DNA from: Nocardioides sp. AX2bis
GTDB lineage: Bacteria; Actinomycetota; Actinomycetes; Propionibacteriales; Nocardioidaceae
Direction: 5' to 3'
Assembly (NCBI RefSeq): GCF_902506435.1
Contig: NZ_LR733215.1
Coordinates: 716,414 to 780,413 of the forward strand
Length of the DNA: 64,000 nucleotides
Notes under the pieces: generated by a model
Databases searched by the model: none
The model's input: the letters and a program-made list of their open reading frames with translations, nothing else
Told to the model about the DNA's origin: nothing
In this document: positions 1 through 7,862 of the stretch, piece after piece
Layout of the letters: each line of letters opens with the position of its first letter
Position numbering within the stretch: the stretch's first letter is position 1
Translations under genes and position numbers: made by a program

Positions 1-357
1 GCCGACGGGCTCTCCGCCTCCCTGGTCGCCGGCCTCGCCCACCTGGGCCGGGACGACGGCGCGACGCGTCCCGACGCCGCGCTCGTCCTCCTGGTCGACC
101 TGCCCGACCTCGTCCCCGCCGTGGTCGCCCGGCTGCTGCCGGCCGCGGCGCCCGGGGCGCTGGCCCGTGCGGCGTACGACGGGGAGCCCGGCCACCCGGT
201 CGTCCTGGGCCGCGACCACTGGGGCGGGGTCACGGCCACCGCGGAGGGTGACGAGGGCGCGAAGGCGTACCTGCGGAGGCACCGCGCCGAGGTCCACCTC
301 GTCGAGTGCGGCGACCTCGCCACGGGGGCCGACCAGGACCGACCGGGCCCCTCCTAG
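1..357 (+). CDS. MobA-like nucleotidyltransferase, C-terminal part
   Basis: The gene begins outside the window; 118 codons remain, open from base 1 to the TAG at 355-357. The visible protein has a VLLVDLPDL segment, in which the Asp is typical of the nucleotide/Mg site of MobA-like transferases, followed by a GHPVVLGRDHW motif characteristic of the COG2068 (MocA/CoxI-type) branch. Such enzymes attach CMP to molybdopterin or otherwise prepare the cofactor of molybdenum hydroxylases. That fits the neighbouring coxD, coxE and xdhC genes (3.4-6.6 kb) and coxSLM (19.4-23.3 kb). Which nucleotide is transferred cannot be told from this fragment. Confidence 0.72.
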   Translation, partial: ADGLSASLVAGLAHLGRDDGATRPDAALVLLVDLPDLVPAVVARLLPAAAPGALARAAYDGEPGHPVVLGRDHWGGVTATAEGDEGAKAYLRRHRAEVHLVECGDLATGADQDRPGPS

Positions 358-366
358 GATCGTCGC

Positions 367-855
367 GTGACATCCGCGCCCCTCCTGACCTCGCTGCCGA
401 CCCTGCTGCCCCTCGCGCTGGAGCCGGGCGACGTCCGCGGGATCGTCTGGAGCATCCTGGCGACCGTCGTCGGGGTCGTCGCCCTCGTCGTCGGCGTGCG
501 CCGGCTGCGCACCTGGGTCGCGGGCGGGCCGGTGCACCGGGAGTGGCCGACGGTCGAGGGCGTCGTGGTCGGCACGACCGGCCGACCACGACCGTTCACC
601 GGGGAGCAGCGGGTGACCGAGGGCGCGCGCTACCGGGTGGTGCGGCACCCCGACCAGGACGGCATCCAGACCGAGACGGCGGTCCCACCGGCCGTACGAC
701 GCCCGCACCCGTCCGGCACCCCGGTCACGCTCCACGTCGACCCGTCCGGCCGGTCGACGCCGGTCGCCGCGCACAGCCTGCTGCCCCGGATCGTGGCGCT
801 GCTGGCGCTCGGCGTGGTCCTGCTCGGCGGCGTGCTCGTCCACTGGTTCCTCTGA
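367..855 (+). CDS. DUF3592-like membrane protein
   Basis: This is a 162-residue protein with a GTG start 9 bases after the preceding stop, so it is probably co-transcribed with the nucleotidyltransferase. It has a hydrophobic helix at about residues 20-45 (IVWSILATVVGVVALVVGV), a soluble central part of about 90 residues (VEGVVVGTT ... HVDPSGRSTPV) and a second helix at about 137-160. This two-helix frame around a small beta domain is the DUF3592 layout, in which the loop lies outside the cytoplasm. No catalytic residues are apparent, the function is unknown, and the family call rests on architecture and the VEGVV and VDP motifs only. Confidence 0.6.
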   Translation: MTSAPLLTSLPTLLPLALEPGDVRGIVWSILATVVGVVALVVGVRRLRTWVAGGPVHREWPTVEGVVVGTTGRPRPFTGEQRVTEGARYRVVRHPDQDGIQTETAVPPAVRRPHPSGTPVTLHVDPSGRSTPVAAHSLLPRIVALLALGVVLLGGVLVHWFL

Positions 856-871
856 CGGTGCGGCCCTGACG

Positions 872-1792
872 GTGCGGCTCCAGCCGCTCGCACGTCGCCG
901 GCTCGCCGGCCTCGGCGCTGCGGGGGAGGCGTGGCTGGCCGGGCTGCCCGCCCTGCTCGACGACCTCGAGCAGGAGTGGGGCGTCCGGGTCGAGCGGCGC
1001 TCGCTGCCCGGCGGCAGCAACGGCCTGGTCGTGCCGGCCACCACCACGGACGGTCGGGCGCGCGTCGTCAAGGTCGCCGCCCCCGGTGTCGACCTCGCCC
1101 GCCAGGCGGAGGTGCTGGCCGCCGCCGCGGGCCGGGGGCACGTCCGCCTGCACGCGCACGACCCGCAGCGCCAGGCGTTGCTGCTGGACGGCCTCGGCCG
1201 GTCCCTGGCTCAGACCCCGCTGCCCGTCGAGGACGCCGTCGCCGCGCTCGCGGCGACCCTGGTCGAGGCGTGGGCCGCGCCGGCCCCGCCGCTGCCGTCG
1301 CGGGTCCGCGACCGCGCCGCCGACCTGGCCCGCGGCCTGGACGACCTCGCCACCCGCGCCGAGCACGACGCGTCGCCGGCCGTCCTCGACCACGCCCGCC
1401 GGTGCGCGGCCCGCCGGTCCGCGGCGCACGACCCGTCCCGCAGCGTGGTCACCCACGGCGACGCGCACCCCGCGAACCTGCTGCGCGCGCCCGGGGCGCC
1501 CACCGGGTGGCTGCTGGTCGACGCGGAGGGCACGGTCGCCGAGCGGGCCTACGACGTGGGCGTCGCCCTGCGCGACCTCTCCTCCCACCTGCAGGACCCC
1601 GCGACGGCGGCGGTACGCCTGCGTGGCTGGTGCGCGCAGGCGGCCGCCACGACCGGGACAGATCCCGGCGCGGTGTGGGACTGGGCCTTCCTGGAGCGGG
1701 TCTCGACCGGGCTGTACGTCACCTCGATCGGCTCGCGCACGGTCGGCCGCCCGATGCTGACCTCGGCCGCGGCGGTCCTCGCGGGGTGCTGA
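872..1792 (+). CDS. Aminoglycoside phosphotransferase-like kinase
   Basis: The 306-residue protein has the APH/choline-kinase fold. A small N-lobe (GSNGLVVPA ... RVVKVAAP, with a likely ATP-binding Lys) is followed by the catalytic loop VVTHGDAHPANLL (HGD motif with downstream Asn) and the metal-binding VDAEG. The run WLLVDAEGTVAERAYDVGVALRDL resembles the streptomycin 6-kinase/hydroxyurea phosphotransferase branch (APH_6_hur). Members phosphorylate aminoglycosides or small hydroxylated metabolites, and most chromosomal copies have no proven substrate. The GTG start at 872 lies 16 bases after the DUF3592 gene. Resistance should not be inferred from this sequence alone. Confidence 0.7.
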   Translation: MRLQPLARRRLAGLGAAGEAWLAGLPALLDDLEQEWGVRVERRSLPGGSNGLVVPATTTDGRARVVKVAAPGVDLARQAEVLAAAAGRGHVRLHAHDPQRQALLLDGLGRSLAQTPLPVEDAVAALAATLVEAWAAPAPPLPSRVRDRAADLARGLDDLATRAEHDASPAVLDHARRCAARRSAAHDPSRSVVTHGDAHPANLLRAPGAPTGWLLVDAEGTVAERAYDVGVALRDLSSHLQDPATAAVRLRGWCAQAAATTGTDPGAVWDWAFLERVSTGLYVTSIGSRTVGRPMLTSAAAVLAGC

Positions 1793-1872
1793 GCCAGGCC
1801 CCGGTCCGGTGGCGTCGACCTCACCGGGTGACCCGCGATGGGTAGCGTCGCGGGACCGACCCGAGGAGCGCC

Positions 1873-2847
1873 ATGACCCGCCGCACCGCCGCCCCCGCCC
1901 GTCCCGCCGCCCGTCTCGCCACCGGCCTGCTCGCGGCGACGCTCGCGCTGACCCCGGTCCTCGGGGCCCCGGCGGCCGGAGCCGCCACCGCCGGGGGCGA
2001 CGCGCCGCTACCCGCGTACCCCCGCCACCTGGAGCTGCCGCGCGGCTTCGCGCCCGAGGGCATCGCCACCGAGCGCCAGCGGCCGGTCGCCTACCTCGGC
2101 GACCGGGAGAGCGGTGACCTGCTGCGTCTCCAGCTGCGGACGGGAGCCACCCGCGTCGTCAGCCAGGGACCGGGGACGCCGTCGCTGGGCCTGAAGCTGG
2201 ACCGCCGCGAGCGCCTCTGGGTCGCGGGCGGCAGCGGCGGGGACGCCCGCGTGGTCGACGCGACCGACGGCGAGGTGCTGGCGTCGTACGACGTCGGCGC
2301 GGACCCCAGCTTCGTCAACGACGTGGTCCTGACCGGCCGGGCGGCGTGGTTCACCGACAGCCTCCAGCCCCAGCTCTACCGGGTGCCGGTACGCCCGGAG
2401 CTGCGCGGGCAGCAGGCGCTGCGCATGGTCCCGCTGACCGGGGACTGGGAGCAGACCGAGGACCTGAACGCGAACGGCATCGCGCCCACGCCGAACGGCC
2501 GGGCGCTGCTCGTGGTCCAGTCGTCGACCGGCCTGCTGTTCCGGGTCGACCCCGCCACGGGAGTGGCCGACCGCGTCCGGACCGGTGGGGTGCGGCTGCG
2601 CAACGGCGACGGCCTGCTCCTTTGGGGGCGCACGCTCTACGCCGTGCAGAACGCCCGCAACCTGGTGGCCGTCCTCCGGGTCGCCCCGGGCGGACGCCGG
2701 GCGGTCCTGCAGGACCGGGTCACCAGCAGGGACTTCGACGTCCCGACCACCGTCGCGGCCTCCCGCGGCGGGCTCTACCTGCCGAACGCCCGGTTCAGCA
2801 CGCCCGACGCCCAGCGGTTCTGGGTGACGCGGGTCCCGACGCCCTGA
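1873..2847 (+). CDS. Secreted SMP-30/NHL-type beta-propeller protein
   Basis: The 324-residue protein has a Sec signal peptide: Arg-rich start, hydrophobic core LATGLLAATLALTPVLG, then APAAGA as the likely cleavage site near residue 38. The rest consists of repeated blades such as RPVAYLGDRESGDLLRL, ERLWVAGGSGGDARVVDA and RTLYAVQNARNLVAVLRV, typical of the SMP-30/gluconolactonase/NHL superfamily. It has its own promoter (TAGCGT at 1843-1848) and a Shine-Dalgarno GAGGAG at 1863-1868 before the ATG. It is probably an exported enzyme or binding protein of unknown substrate; bacterial homologues are often misnamed superoxide dismutase. Confidence 0.65.
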   Translation: MTRRTAAPARPAARLATGLLAATLALTPVLGAPAAGAATAGGDAPLPAYPRHLELPRGFAPEGIATERQRPVAYLGDRESGDLLRLQLRTGATRVVSQGPGTPSLGLKLDRRERLWVAGGSGGDARVVDATDGEVLASYDVGADPSFVNDVVLTGRAAWFTDSLQPQLYRVPVRPELRGQQALRMVPLTGDWEQTEDLNANGIAPTPNGRALLVVQSSTGLLFRVDPATGVADRVRTGGVRLRNGDGLLLWGRTLYAVQNARNLVAVLRVAPGGRRAVLQDRVTSRDFDVPTTVAASRGGLYLPNARFSTPDAQRFWVTRVPTP

Positions 2848-2861
2848 GGCGTGTCGGGCGG

Positions 2862-3239
2862 TCAGGCCTTGCGGATCCGGATCGCGCCCTTGGCGGTCGA
2901 CGGGTCGACGACCTTGCCGCCCTGGGTGACGACGACCTCGCCCGCGGCCACCATCCGGCGGGCGGCGCGGCGGGCCGGCTCCATCAGCTCGCGCCACCCC
3001 TCGTCCTCGGCGGGCCCGACCGCGCGGGCGGCGTCGGAGGGGCAGATCGTCTTCCCGCGGGCCCGGGCGGCGAGCAGGTGGCGGATGCTCTGCTCGAGCG
3101 CCTCGTCGGTACGGCTGACGCCCCGCTTGCGGCACGCCGTCGAGCAGTAGCGCACCTGGTCCCAGTCGCGCTCCCACTTCTTGCGCCACTCGATGGTGCG
3201 CCCGCACGACGCGCAGGTCTTCGGCTCGGGGGTGCTCAC
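2862..3239 (-). CDS. DUF2256 plus DUF3253 domain protein
   Basis: The 125-residue protein starts at the GTG at 3239; a longer in-frame extension would run into the 22-bp repeat array and has no homologue-like content. The N-terminal part ([18 protein letters not shown] ... YCSTACR) is a four-Cys DUF2256 zinc-ribbon-like module. The C-terminal part, from about residue 45 ([27 protein letters not shown] to the end), is DUF3253, a winged-helix-like domain. Fusion of the two is common in bacteria. The function is unknown; nucleic-acid binding is plausible from the zinc ribbon and winged helix. It is divergent from coxD. Confidence 0.78.
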   Translation of the reverse strand: MSTPEPKTCASCGRTIEWRKKWERDWDQVRYCSTACRKRGVSRTDEALEQSIRHLLAARARGKTICPSDAARAVGPAEDEGWRELMEPARRAARRMVAAGEVVVTQGGKVVDPSTAKGAIRIRKA

Positions 3240-3295
3240 CGATCCAGTCTGCCTGCGCGGAGCAGCCCGCCCGGGTGGTCCCGTACGCCCCAGGT

Positions 3296-3361
3296 GCGCC
3301 GCAACCGTCACCTCGACGCGCCGCGAGCGTCATCTCGGCTGTCCGCGAGCGTCATCTCGGC
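3296..3361 (-). repeat. 22-bp unit array R1 (3 units)
   Basis: Three exact 22-base units (3340-3361, 3318-3339 and 3296-3317 when read on the minus strand) form a 66-bp array between the divergent DUF3253 and coxD genes. The first two carry the core GAGATGACGCTCGCGG; the third is the variant with GAGGTGACGGTTGCGG. It belongs to the six-member family described in the findings. Confidence 0.9.
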
Positions 3362-3367
3362 GGGTGA

Positions 3368-3400
3368 CCAACCACACGCCAACAGCCCGCGACCTAGGTT
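3368..3400 (+). promoter_or_regulatory. coxD promoter with paired CCAAC boxes
   Basis: A -10 box TAGGTT (3395-3400) ends 6 bases before the coxD ATG at 3407, which predicts a leaderless transcript. Two direct repeats, CCAACC (3368-3373) and GCCAAC (3378-3383), are one helical turn apart and cover the -35 region. The same arrangement is found before coxS at 19315-19346, so this is a good candidate binding site for a shared activator. Confidence 0.6.
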
Positions 3401-3406
3401 GTGACC

Positions 3407-4303
3407 ATGGTGACACTGGCGTCCTCCCCGGACCTGTCCCCGGCGTCCATGGCCGCGCGCCTGCGCCAGACCGGGTACCTCGCCGACGCCGAGCTGGCGA
3501 CGGTGGCGTTCCTGGCCGTGAGGATGCAGCGGCCGCTGCTGCTCGAGGGCGAGCCCGGCACCGGCAAGACCGCCCTGGCGGAGGCGCTCGCGGAGTCCTT
3601 CGGGCTGCCGCTGGTGCGGCTGCAGTGCTACGAGGGGATCGACGCCAGCCAGGCGCTCTACGACTGGGACTTCCCCCGCCAGGTGCTCCACCTGCGCGCG
3701 CTCGAGGCCGCCGGCGGCGCAGGCAGCGGCGTCGAGGAGGCCGAGAAGAGCCTGTACGACGAGCGCTTCCTGCTGGCCCGCCCGATCCTGGCCGCGCTCC
3801 AGCAGAGCCCCTCGGTGCTGCTGGTCGACGAGGTCGACCGCGCCGACGACGAGTTCGAGGCGTTCCTGCTCGAGGTGCTCTCGACCTACCGCGTCTCGAT
3901 CCCCGAGCTCGGCACGGTCGCGGCGGCCGAGCCGCCGCTGGTGGTGCTCACCTCCAACCGCACCCGCGAGCTGCACGACGCCCTCAAGCGACGCTGCCTC
4001 TACCACTGGATCGACCACCCCGGACTGGAGCGCGAGGTCGAGATCATGCGCTCCCGCGCGCCCGAGATCGGCCACGTCCTGGCCCGCCAGGTCGTCTCCC
4101 TGGTCCAGGACCTGCGCGCCCGCGACGACCTCGAGAAGCCGCCGGGCGTGGCCGAGACCCTGGACTGGGCCCGTGCCCTGGCCCACCTCGGCGCGACGGA
4201 GCTCGACCTCGAGACGTCCGCGGCCACCCTGGGTGCGCTGGTGAAGTACCGCGAGGACGCCGACAAGGTCCGCCAGGCGCTCGACCAGGTGATGCGCACA
4301 TGA
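3407..4303 (+). CDS. coxD: MoxR-type AAA+ ATPase CoxD
   Basis: The 298-residue AAA+ ATPase has Walker A GEPGTGKT (about residues 48-55), Walker B VLLVDEVDRAD, sensor 1 VVLTSNRTRELHD and an arginine-finger region LKRRCLYHWID. These are MoxR/CoxD family features. With CoxE it remodels the Mo-Cu or Mo active site of CO dehydrogenase-type hydroxylases (CoxD is required for sulfuration/copper insertion in Oligotropha). It overlaps coxE by 4 bases. The ATG at 3407 is preferred over the GTG at 3401 because the -10 TAGGTT ends at 3400. A second MoxR protein is encoded at 13693-14895. Confidence 0.88.
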   Translation: MVTLASSPDLSPASMAARLRQTGYLADAELATVAFLAVRMQRPLLLEGEPGTGKTALAEALAESFGLPLVRLQCYEGIDASQALYDWDFPRQVLHLRALEAAGGAGSGVEEAEKSLYDERFLLARPILAALQQSPSVLLVDEVDRADDEFEAFLLEVLSTYRVSIPELGTVAAAEPPLVVLTSNRTRELHDALKRRCLYHWIDHPGLEREVEIMRSRAPEIGHVLARQVVSLVQDLRARDDLEKPPGVAETLDWARALAHLGATELDLETSAATLGALVKYREDADKVRQALDQVMRT

Positions 4304-5448
4304 CCGTCTCGGTCAGCGCCGGGCTGCTCGGCCACGGTCCCGACGAGGTGCTGCTGGCCTTCACCACCGCGCTCCGTGCGGCGGGCGTGCCGGTGACCTC
4401 CGACCGCTCGCAGACCTTCCTCGCCGCGACCTCGGTGGTCGGGCTCGACGACGTCTCGGCGACGTACGCCGCGGGGCGCGCCACGCTGTGCGGCTCGCCC
4501 GACGACCTGGACCGCTACGACCAGGTCTTCGAGGCGTTCTTCGACCACCGCGCCGGCCTGCCCCGGGCCCGGAACGCGCCGCCGACCGACCGGCCCGTAC
4601 CGACCACGCTGCCGCTCGACGACCCCGCCGGCGGTGGTGCCGGCGAGGAGGAGGACGACGACGTCGTCCGGGCCAAGGCCAGCGAGGCCGAGGTGCTCCG
4701 CCACCGCGACGTCGCCACCCTCGACGCCGGGGAGAAGAGCCGGCTGGCGGCGATGTTCGCCACCCTCCAGCCGCGCCCTCCCCGCCGCCGCACCGCGCGG
4801 CACCAGCGCTGGCACCGCGGCGAGGTCGACGCCTCGCGCACCCTGCGGGCCAGCCTGCGCCGCCTCGGTGAGCCGACCGAGATCGTGTGGCGGCGGCGCA
4901 CCACCAAGCCGCGCCGGGTGGTGCTGCTGATCGACGTCTCCGGCTCCATGAGCGGGTACGCCGACGCGCTCCTGCGCCTGGCCCACCGCACGACCACGGT
5001 GCTGGCCGCCCGCGGCGGCCGGGTCGAGACCTTCACCGTCGGCACCCGGCTGACCCACCTGACCCGCGCGCTGCGGATGCGCGACCCCGAGCGCGCCCTG
5101 GTCGTCGCCGGGGACGCCGTGTCGGACTGGTCCGGCGGGACCCGCCTGGGCGAGACGCTCAAGGTGTTCGTCGACCGGTGGGGCCGCCGCGGGCTGGCCC
5201 GCGGCGCGGTCGTGGTGATCTTCAGCGACGGCTGGGAGCGCGGCGACTGCCGGCTGCTGGGGGAGCAGGTACGCCGGCTGAGACGCGTCTCGCACCGCGT
5301 CGTGTGGGTCAACCCGCACCGCGGCAAGGACGGCTACGAGCCGGTGCAGGCCGGCGTGCTGGCCGTGCTGCCCCACGTCGACGACTTCCTGGCCGGGCAC
5401 TCCCTGGCGACGTTCTCCGAGCTGATGGAGGTGGTGGCCCGTGCGTGA
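4300..5448 (+). CDS. coxE: VWA-domain protein CoxE
   Basis: The 382-residue protein starts at the ATG overlapping the coxD stop (ATGA). The N-terminal part is helical (LLAFTTALRAAGVPVTSDRSQTFL) and is followed by an acidic linker with EEEDDDVV near residue 120. The C-terminal half is a von Willebrand A domain with the MIDAS motif VLLIDVSGSMSGYADALLRLA (DxSxS) and later conserved VIFSDGWERGD. CoxE works as the partner of the CoxD ATPase in maturing molybdenum hydroxylases. The next gene, xdhC, starts 8 bases before this one ends, so coxD-coxE-xdhC form one operon. Confidence 0.88.
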   Translation: MTVSVSAGLLGHGPDEVLLAFTTALRAAGVPVTSDRSQTFLAATSVVGLDDVSATYAAGRATLCGSPDDLDRYDQVFEAFFDHRAGLPRARNAPPTDRPVPTTLPLDDPAGGGAGEEEDDDVVRAKASEAEVLRHRDVATLDAGEKSRLAAMFATLQPRPPRRRTARHQRWHRGEVDASRTLRASLRRLGEPTEIVWRRRTTKPRRVVLLIDVSGSMSGYADALLRLAHRTTTVLAARGGRVETFTVGTRLTHLTRALRMRDPERALVVAGDAVSDWSGGTRLGETLKVFVDRWGRRGLARGAVVVIFSDGWERGDCRLLGEQVRRLRRVSHRVVWVNPHRGKDGYEPVQAGVLAVLPHVDDFLAGHSLATFSELMEVVARA

Positions 5449-6562
5449 GGTCCTCGACGAGCTGATGACCTGGTGGGAGGCCGGCGAGACCGTCGGCGTC
5501 GGCACCGTGGTCGCGACGTTCCGCTCCGCACCCCGCCCCCCGGGCGCCTCGATGCTGGTCGGCCCGGACAAGTCCGCGGTCGGCTCGGTCTCCGGGGGCT
5601 GCGTCGAGGGCGCGGTCTACGACCTGGCCGGCACCGTGGTCGGCACCGGCGAGGCCGTGCTGGAGCGCTACGGCGTCTCCGACGACGACGCCTTCGCCGT
5701 CGGCCTGACCTGCGGCGGCATCCTCGACGTCTTCGTCGAGAAGGTCTCCCGCGAGACGTTCCCCGAGCTCGGCGACATCGCCGAGGACATCCGGGCCGGG
5801 CGGCCGGTGGCCCTGGCCACCGTGGTCGACCACCCGGACCCCGCCTGGGTCGGGCGCCGGCTGGTGGTCCGCCCCGACGAGCCCGGCACCGGCTTCGGCA
5901 TGGGCTCGGCCCGCGCCGACGACGCCGTACGCGACGATGCGCTCGGGCTGCTCGCCGCCGGCACCAACGCCACGCTCACCTACGGCCCCGACGGCGAGCG
6001 CCGCGGCGAGGGCATGCGGGTCTTCGTCTGGGGCTTCGCGCCGAAGCCGCGGATGCTGGTCTTCGGCGCCATCGACTTCGCCGCCGCCGTGGCCCGGGTC
6101 GGGGCGTTCCTCGGCTACCACGTCACGGTCTGCGACGCCCGCCCGGTCTTCGCCACCCGGAGCCGCTTCGCCCACGCCGACGAGGTCGTCGTCGACTGGC
6201 CGCACCGCTACCTCACCGCCGAGCAGGAGGCCGGGCGCGTGGACCAGCGCACCGTGATCACGGTGCTGACCCACGACCCGAAGTTCGACGTGCCCCTGCT
6301 CGAGGTCGCGCTGCGCCTGCCCGCGGTGGCCTACGTCGGCGCGATGGGCTCGCGGCGCACCCACGACGACCGGACCGACCGGCTGCGCGAGGCCGGCGTC
6401 ACCGACGACGAGCTGGTCCGGCTCTCCAGCCCGATCGGCCTCGACCTCGGCGCCCGCACGCCCGAGGAGACCGCGATCAGCATCGCCGCCGAGATCGTCG
6501 CCGCCCAGTGGGGCGGCACGGGTGACCGGCTCGCGACCCGCGCCGGCCGGATCCACCACTAG
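5441..6562 (+). CDS. xdhC: XdhC/CoxF family molybdenum-hydroxylase maturation protein
   Basis: The 373-residue protein has both family halves. The N-terminal XdhC_CoxI part contains GTVVATFRSAPRPPGASMLV, SVSGGCVEGAV and GLTCGGILDVFVE, with Cys residues proposed to handle the sulfurated cofactor. The C-terminal Rossmann part contains MLVFGAIDFAAAVARVGAFLGYHVTVCDAR and the PAVAYVGAMGSRRTHDDR signature. XdhC binds molybdenum cofactor and takes part in its sulfuration before insertion into xanthine or CO dehydrogenase-type enzymes. It is the third gene of the coxD operon, and its likely client is the coxSLM enzyme 13 kb downstream. Confidence 0.9.
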   Translation: MREVLDELMTWWEAGETVGVGTVVATFRSAPRPPGASMLVGPDKSAVGSVSGGCVEGAVYDLAGTVVGTGEAVLERYGVSDDDAFAVGLTCGGILDVFVEKVSRETFPELGDIAEDIRAGRPVALATVVDHPDPAWVGRRLVVRPDEPGTGFGMGSARADDAVRDDALGLLAAGTNATLTYGPDGERRGEGMRVFVWGFAPKPRMLVFGAIDFAAAVARVGAFLGYHVTVCDARPVFATRSRFAHADEVVVDWPHRYLTAEQEAGRVDQRTVITVLTHDPKFDVPLLEVALRLPAVAYVGAMGSRRTHDDRTDRLREAGVTDDELVRLSSPIGLDLGARTPEETAISIAAEIVAAQWGGTGDRLATRAGRIHH

Positions 6563-6617
6563 GTCCCGCCGTGCACCCCGACCACACGCGTACCTCGTCC
6601 GCCCCGCCCCGCGGGCG

Positions 6618-6623
6618 TAGGTT
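6618..6623 (+). promoter_or_regulatory. -10 box of the alcohol dehydrogenase-kinase-regulator operon
   Basis: The TAGGTT hexamer lies 27 bases before the ATG at 6651. An AGGGGGAG ribosome-binding site (6637-6644) follows, so this transcript has a short leader. No consensus -35 was seen. An 8-base CCACACGC at 6582-6589 also occurs before coxD and mdo; this may be chance. Confidence 0.5.
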
Positions 6624-6650
6624 GACCGGACCTGCCAGGGGGAGCCACCG

Positions 6651-7862
6651 ATGACCGTCACCGCCGCCCACCGTCCGGCCGACAGCGCGGTCCCTGCGGC
6701 CGCCGCCGGCCACCCGGGCGTGGTGAAGTTCCACGCCCCCGAGCTGGTCGTCGGCCACGGGTCGCTAGCCGAGGCCGGCTTCAGCGCCGCCCGGCTCGGC
6801 GCGCGTCGCCCCTTCGTGGTGACCGACCCCGGCATCATCGAGGCCGGCTGGGCCGACGAGCTGCTGCGCCACCTCCGCGACGCCGGACTGGACCCGGTGC
6901 TCTGGCACGCGGTGACGCCCAACCCCAAGGACCACGAGGTGCGCGCGGCGTTCGCGCGCTACGTCGAGTCGGGCGCCGACGTGGTGGTCGGGATCGGCGG
7001 CGGCTCGGTGATCGACGCCGCCAAGGGCGTCGCGGTGCTGCAGGGCAACGGCGGCGACATCCTCGACTACGCCGGCGTCGACCGAGCCACGAGGCCGATC
7101 CCGCCGCTGGTGATGATCCCCAGCACCTCGGGCACCGGTGCCGACGTCTCGCAGTTCTGCATCGTCACCGACACCGCGCGGTCGGTGAAGATCACCATCA
7201 TGGGCCGCGCCCTCGTGCCGGACATCTCGATCACCGACCCCCGGCTGCTGGTCACCATGCCCGAGGACCTCAACGCCGCCACCGGGCTGGACGCGCTGAC
7301 GCACGGCATCGAGGCGTACGTCTCCCTGGCCCACAACCCGCTGGCCGACGTGCACGCCCTGAACGCCGTCGGGCTGGTCTGCCGCCACCTCCGGTCGACC
7401 ATGACGCACCCCCGCTCCGAGCCGGCCCGCGCGAAGATGGCGCAGGCCAGCCTGGAGGCCGGCCTGGCCTTCACCAACGCCATCCTCGGCGCCACCCACG
7501 CGATGAGCCACCAGGTCGGCGGGCTGCTCGACGCGCCGCACGGCGTGGTCAACGGGGTGCTGCTGCCGCACGTGATCCGCTACAACGCCCGCGCGACCCC
7601 GGAGCGCTTCATCGCCCTGGCCGGCCAGGCCGGGCTGCCGGTCTTCGGGATGCCCGGCGAGGAGGCCGCCGAGCTGCTGGCCGAGCACGTGCGCCGGCTG
7701 GCCGACGACGTCGGCGTCCCGCGCGGGCTGCGCTCGCTCGGGGTCACCGAGGAGGACGTCCCCGGCCTGGCCGCCACGACGCTGGGCGACGCCTGCCTGA
7801 GCACCAACCCGAGGACGGCGTCGGCCGCCGACGTCGAGGCGCTGTTCCGCGCGGCGCTGTGA
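6651..7862 (+). CDS. Iron-type (group III) alcohol dehydrogenase
   Basis: The 403-residue enzyme belongs to the Fe-ADH superfamily. It has the NAD-binding GIGGGSVIDAAKG (about residues 117-129), the SerThr-rich IPSTSGTGADVSQF, and the metal site formed by Asp and His in TGLDALTHGIEAYVS and GATHAMSHQVGGLLDAPHG. The family oxidises primary alcohols or diols with NAD(P)+. Its context (a sensor kinase and regulator in the same operon, and a methanol dehydrogenase of the same superfamily 7 kb away) suggests alcohol or 1,3-diol use. It is shorter and clearly different from the Mdo-type protein at 14972-16264. The substrate is not determined. Confidence 0.85.
   Translation: MTVTAAHRPADSAVPAAAAGHPGVVKFHAPELVVGHGSLAEAGFSAARLGARRPFVVTDPGIIEAGWADELLRHLRDAGLDPVLWHAVTPNPKDHEVRAAFARYVESGADVVVGIGGGSVIDAAKGVAVLQGNGGDILDYAGVDRATRPIPPLVMIPSTSGTGADVSQFCIVTDTARSVKITIMGRALVPDISITDPRLLVTMPEDLNAATGLDALTHGIEAYVSLAHNPLADVHALNAVGLVCRHLRSTMTHPRSEPARAKMAQASLEAGLAFTNAILGATHAMSHQVGGLLDAPHGVVNGVLLPHVIRYNARATPERFIALAGQAGLPVFGMPGEEAAELLAEHVRRLADDVGVPRGLRSLGVTEEDVPGLAATTLGDACLSTNPRTASAADVEALFRAAL

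Noticed and set aside
872..1792. Antibiotic resistance gene
   Set aside because: The kinase fold is clear but chromosomal APH-like proteins rarely confer resistance; no supporting context.
3181..3361. Short peptides encoded by the repeat arrays
   Set aside because: The arrays can be read as peptides such as [15 protein letters not shown] in one frame because 66 bp is a multiple of three, but there is no ribosome-binding site or upstream promoter.
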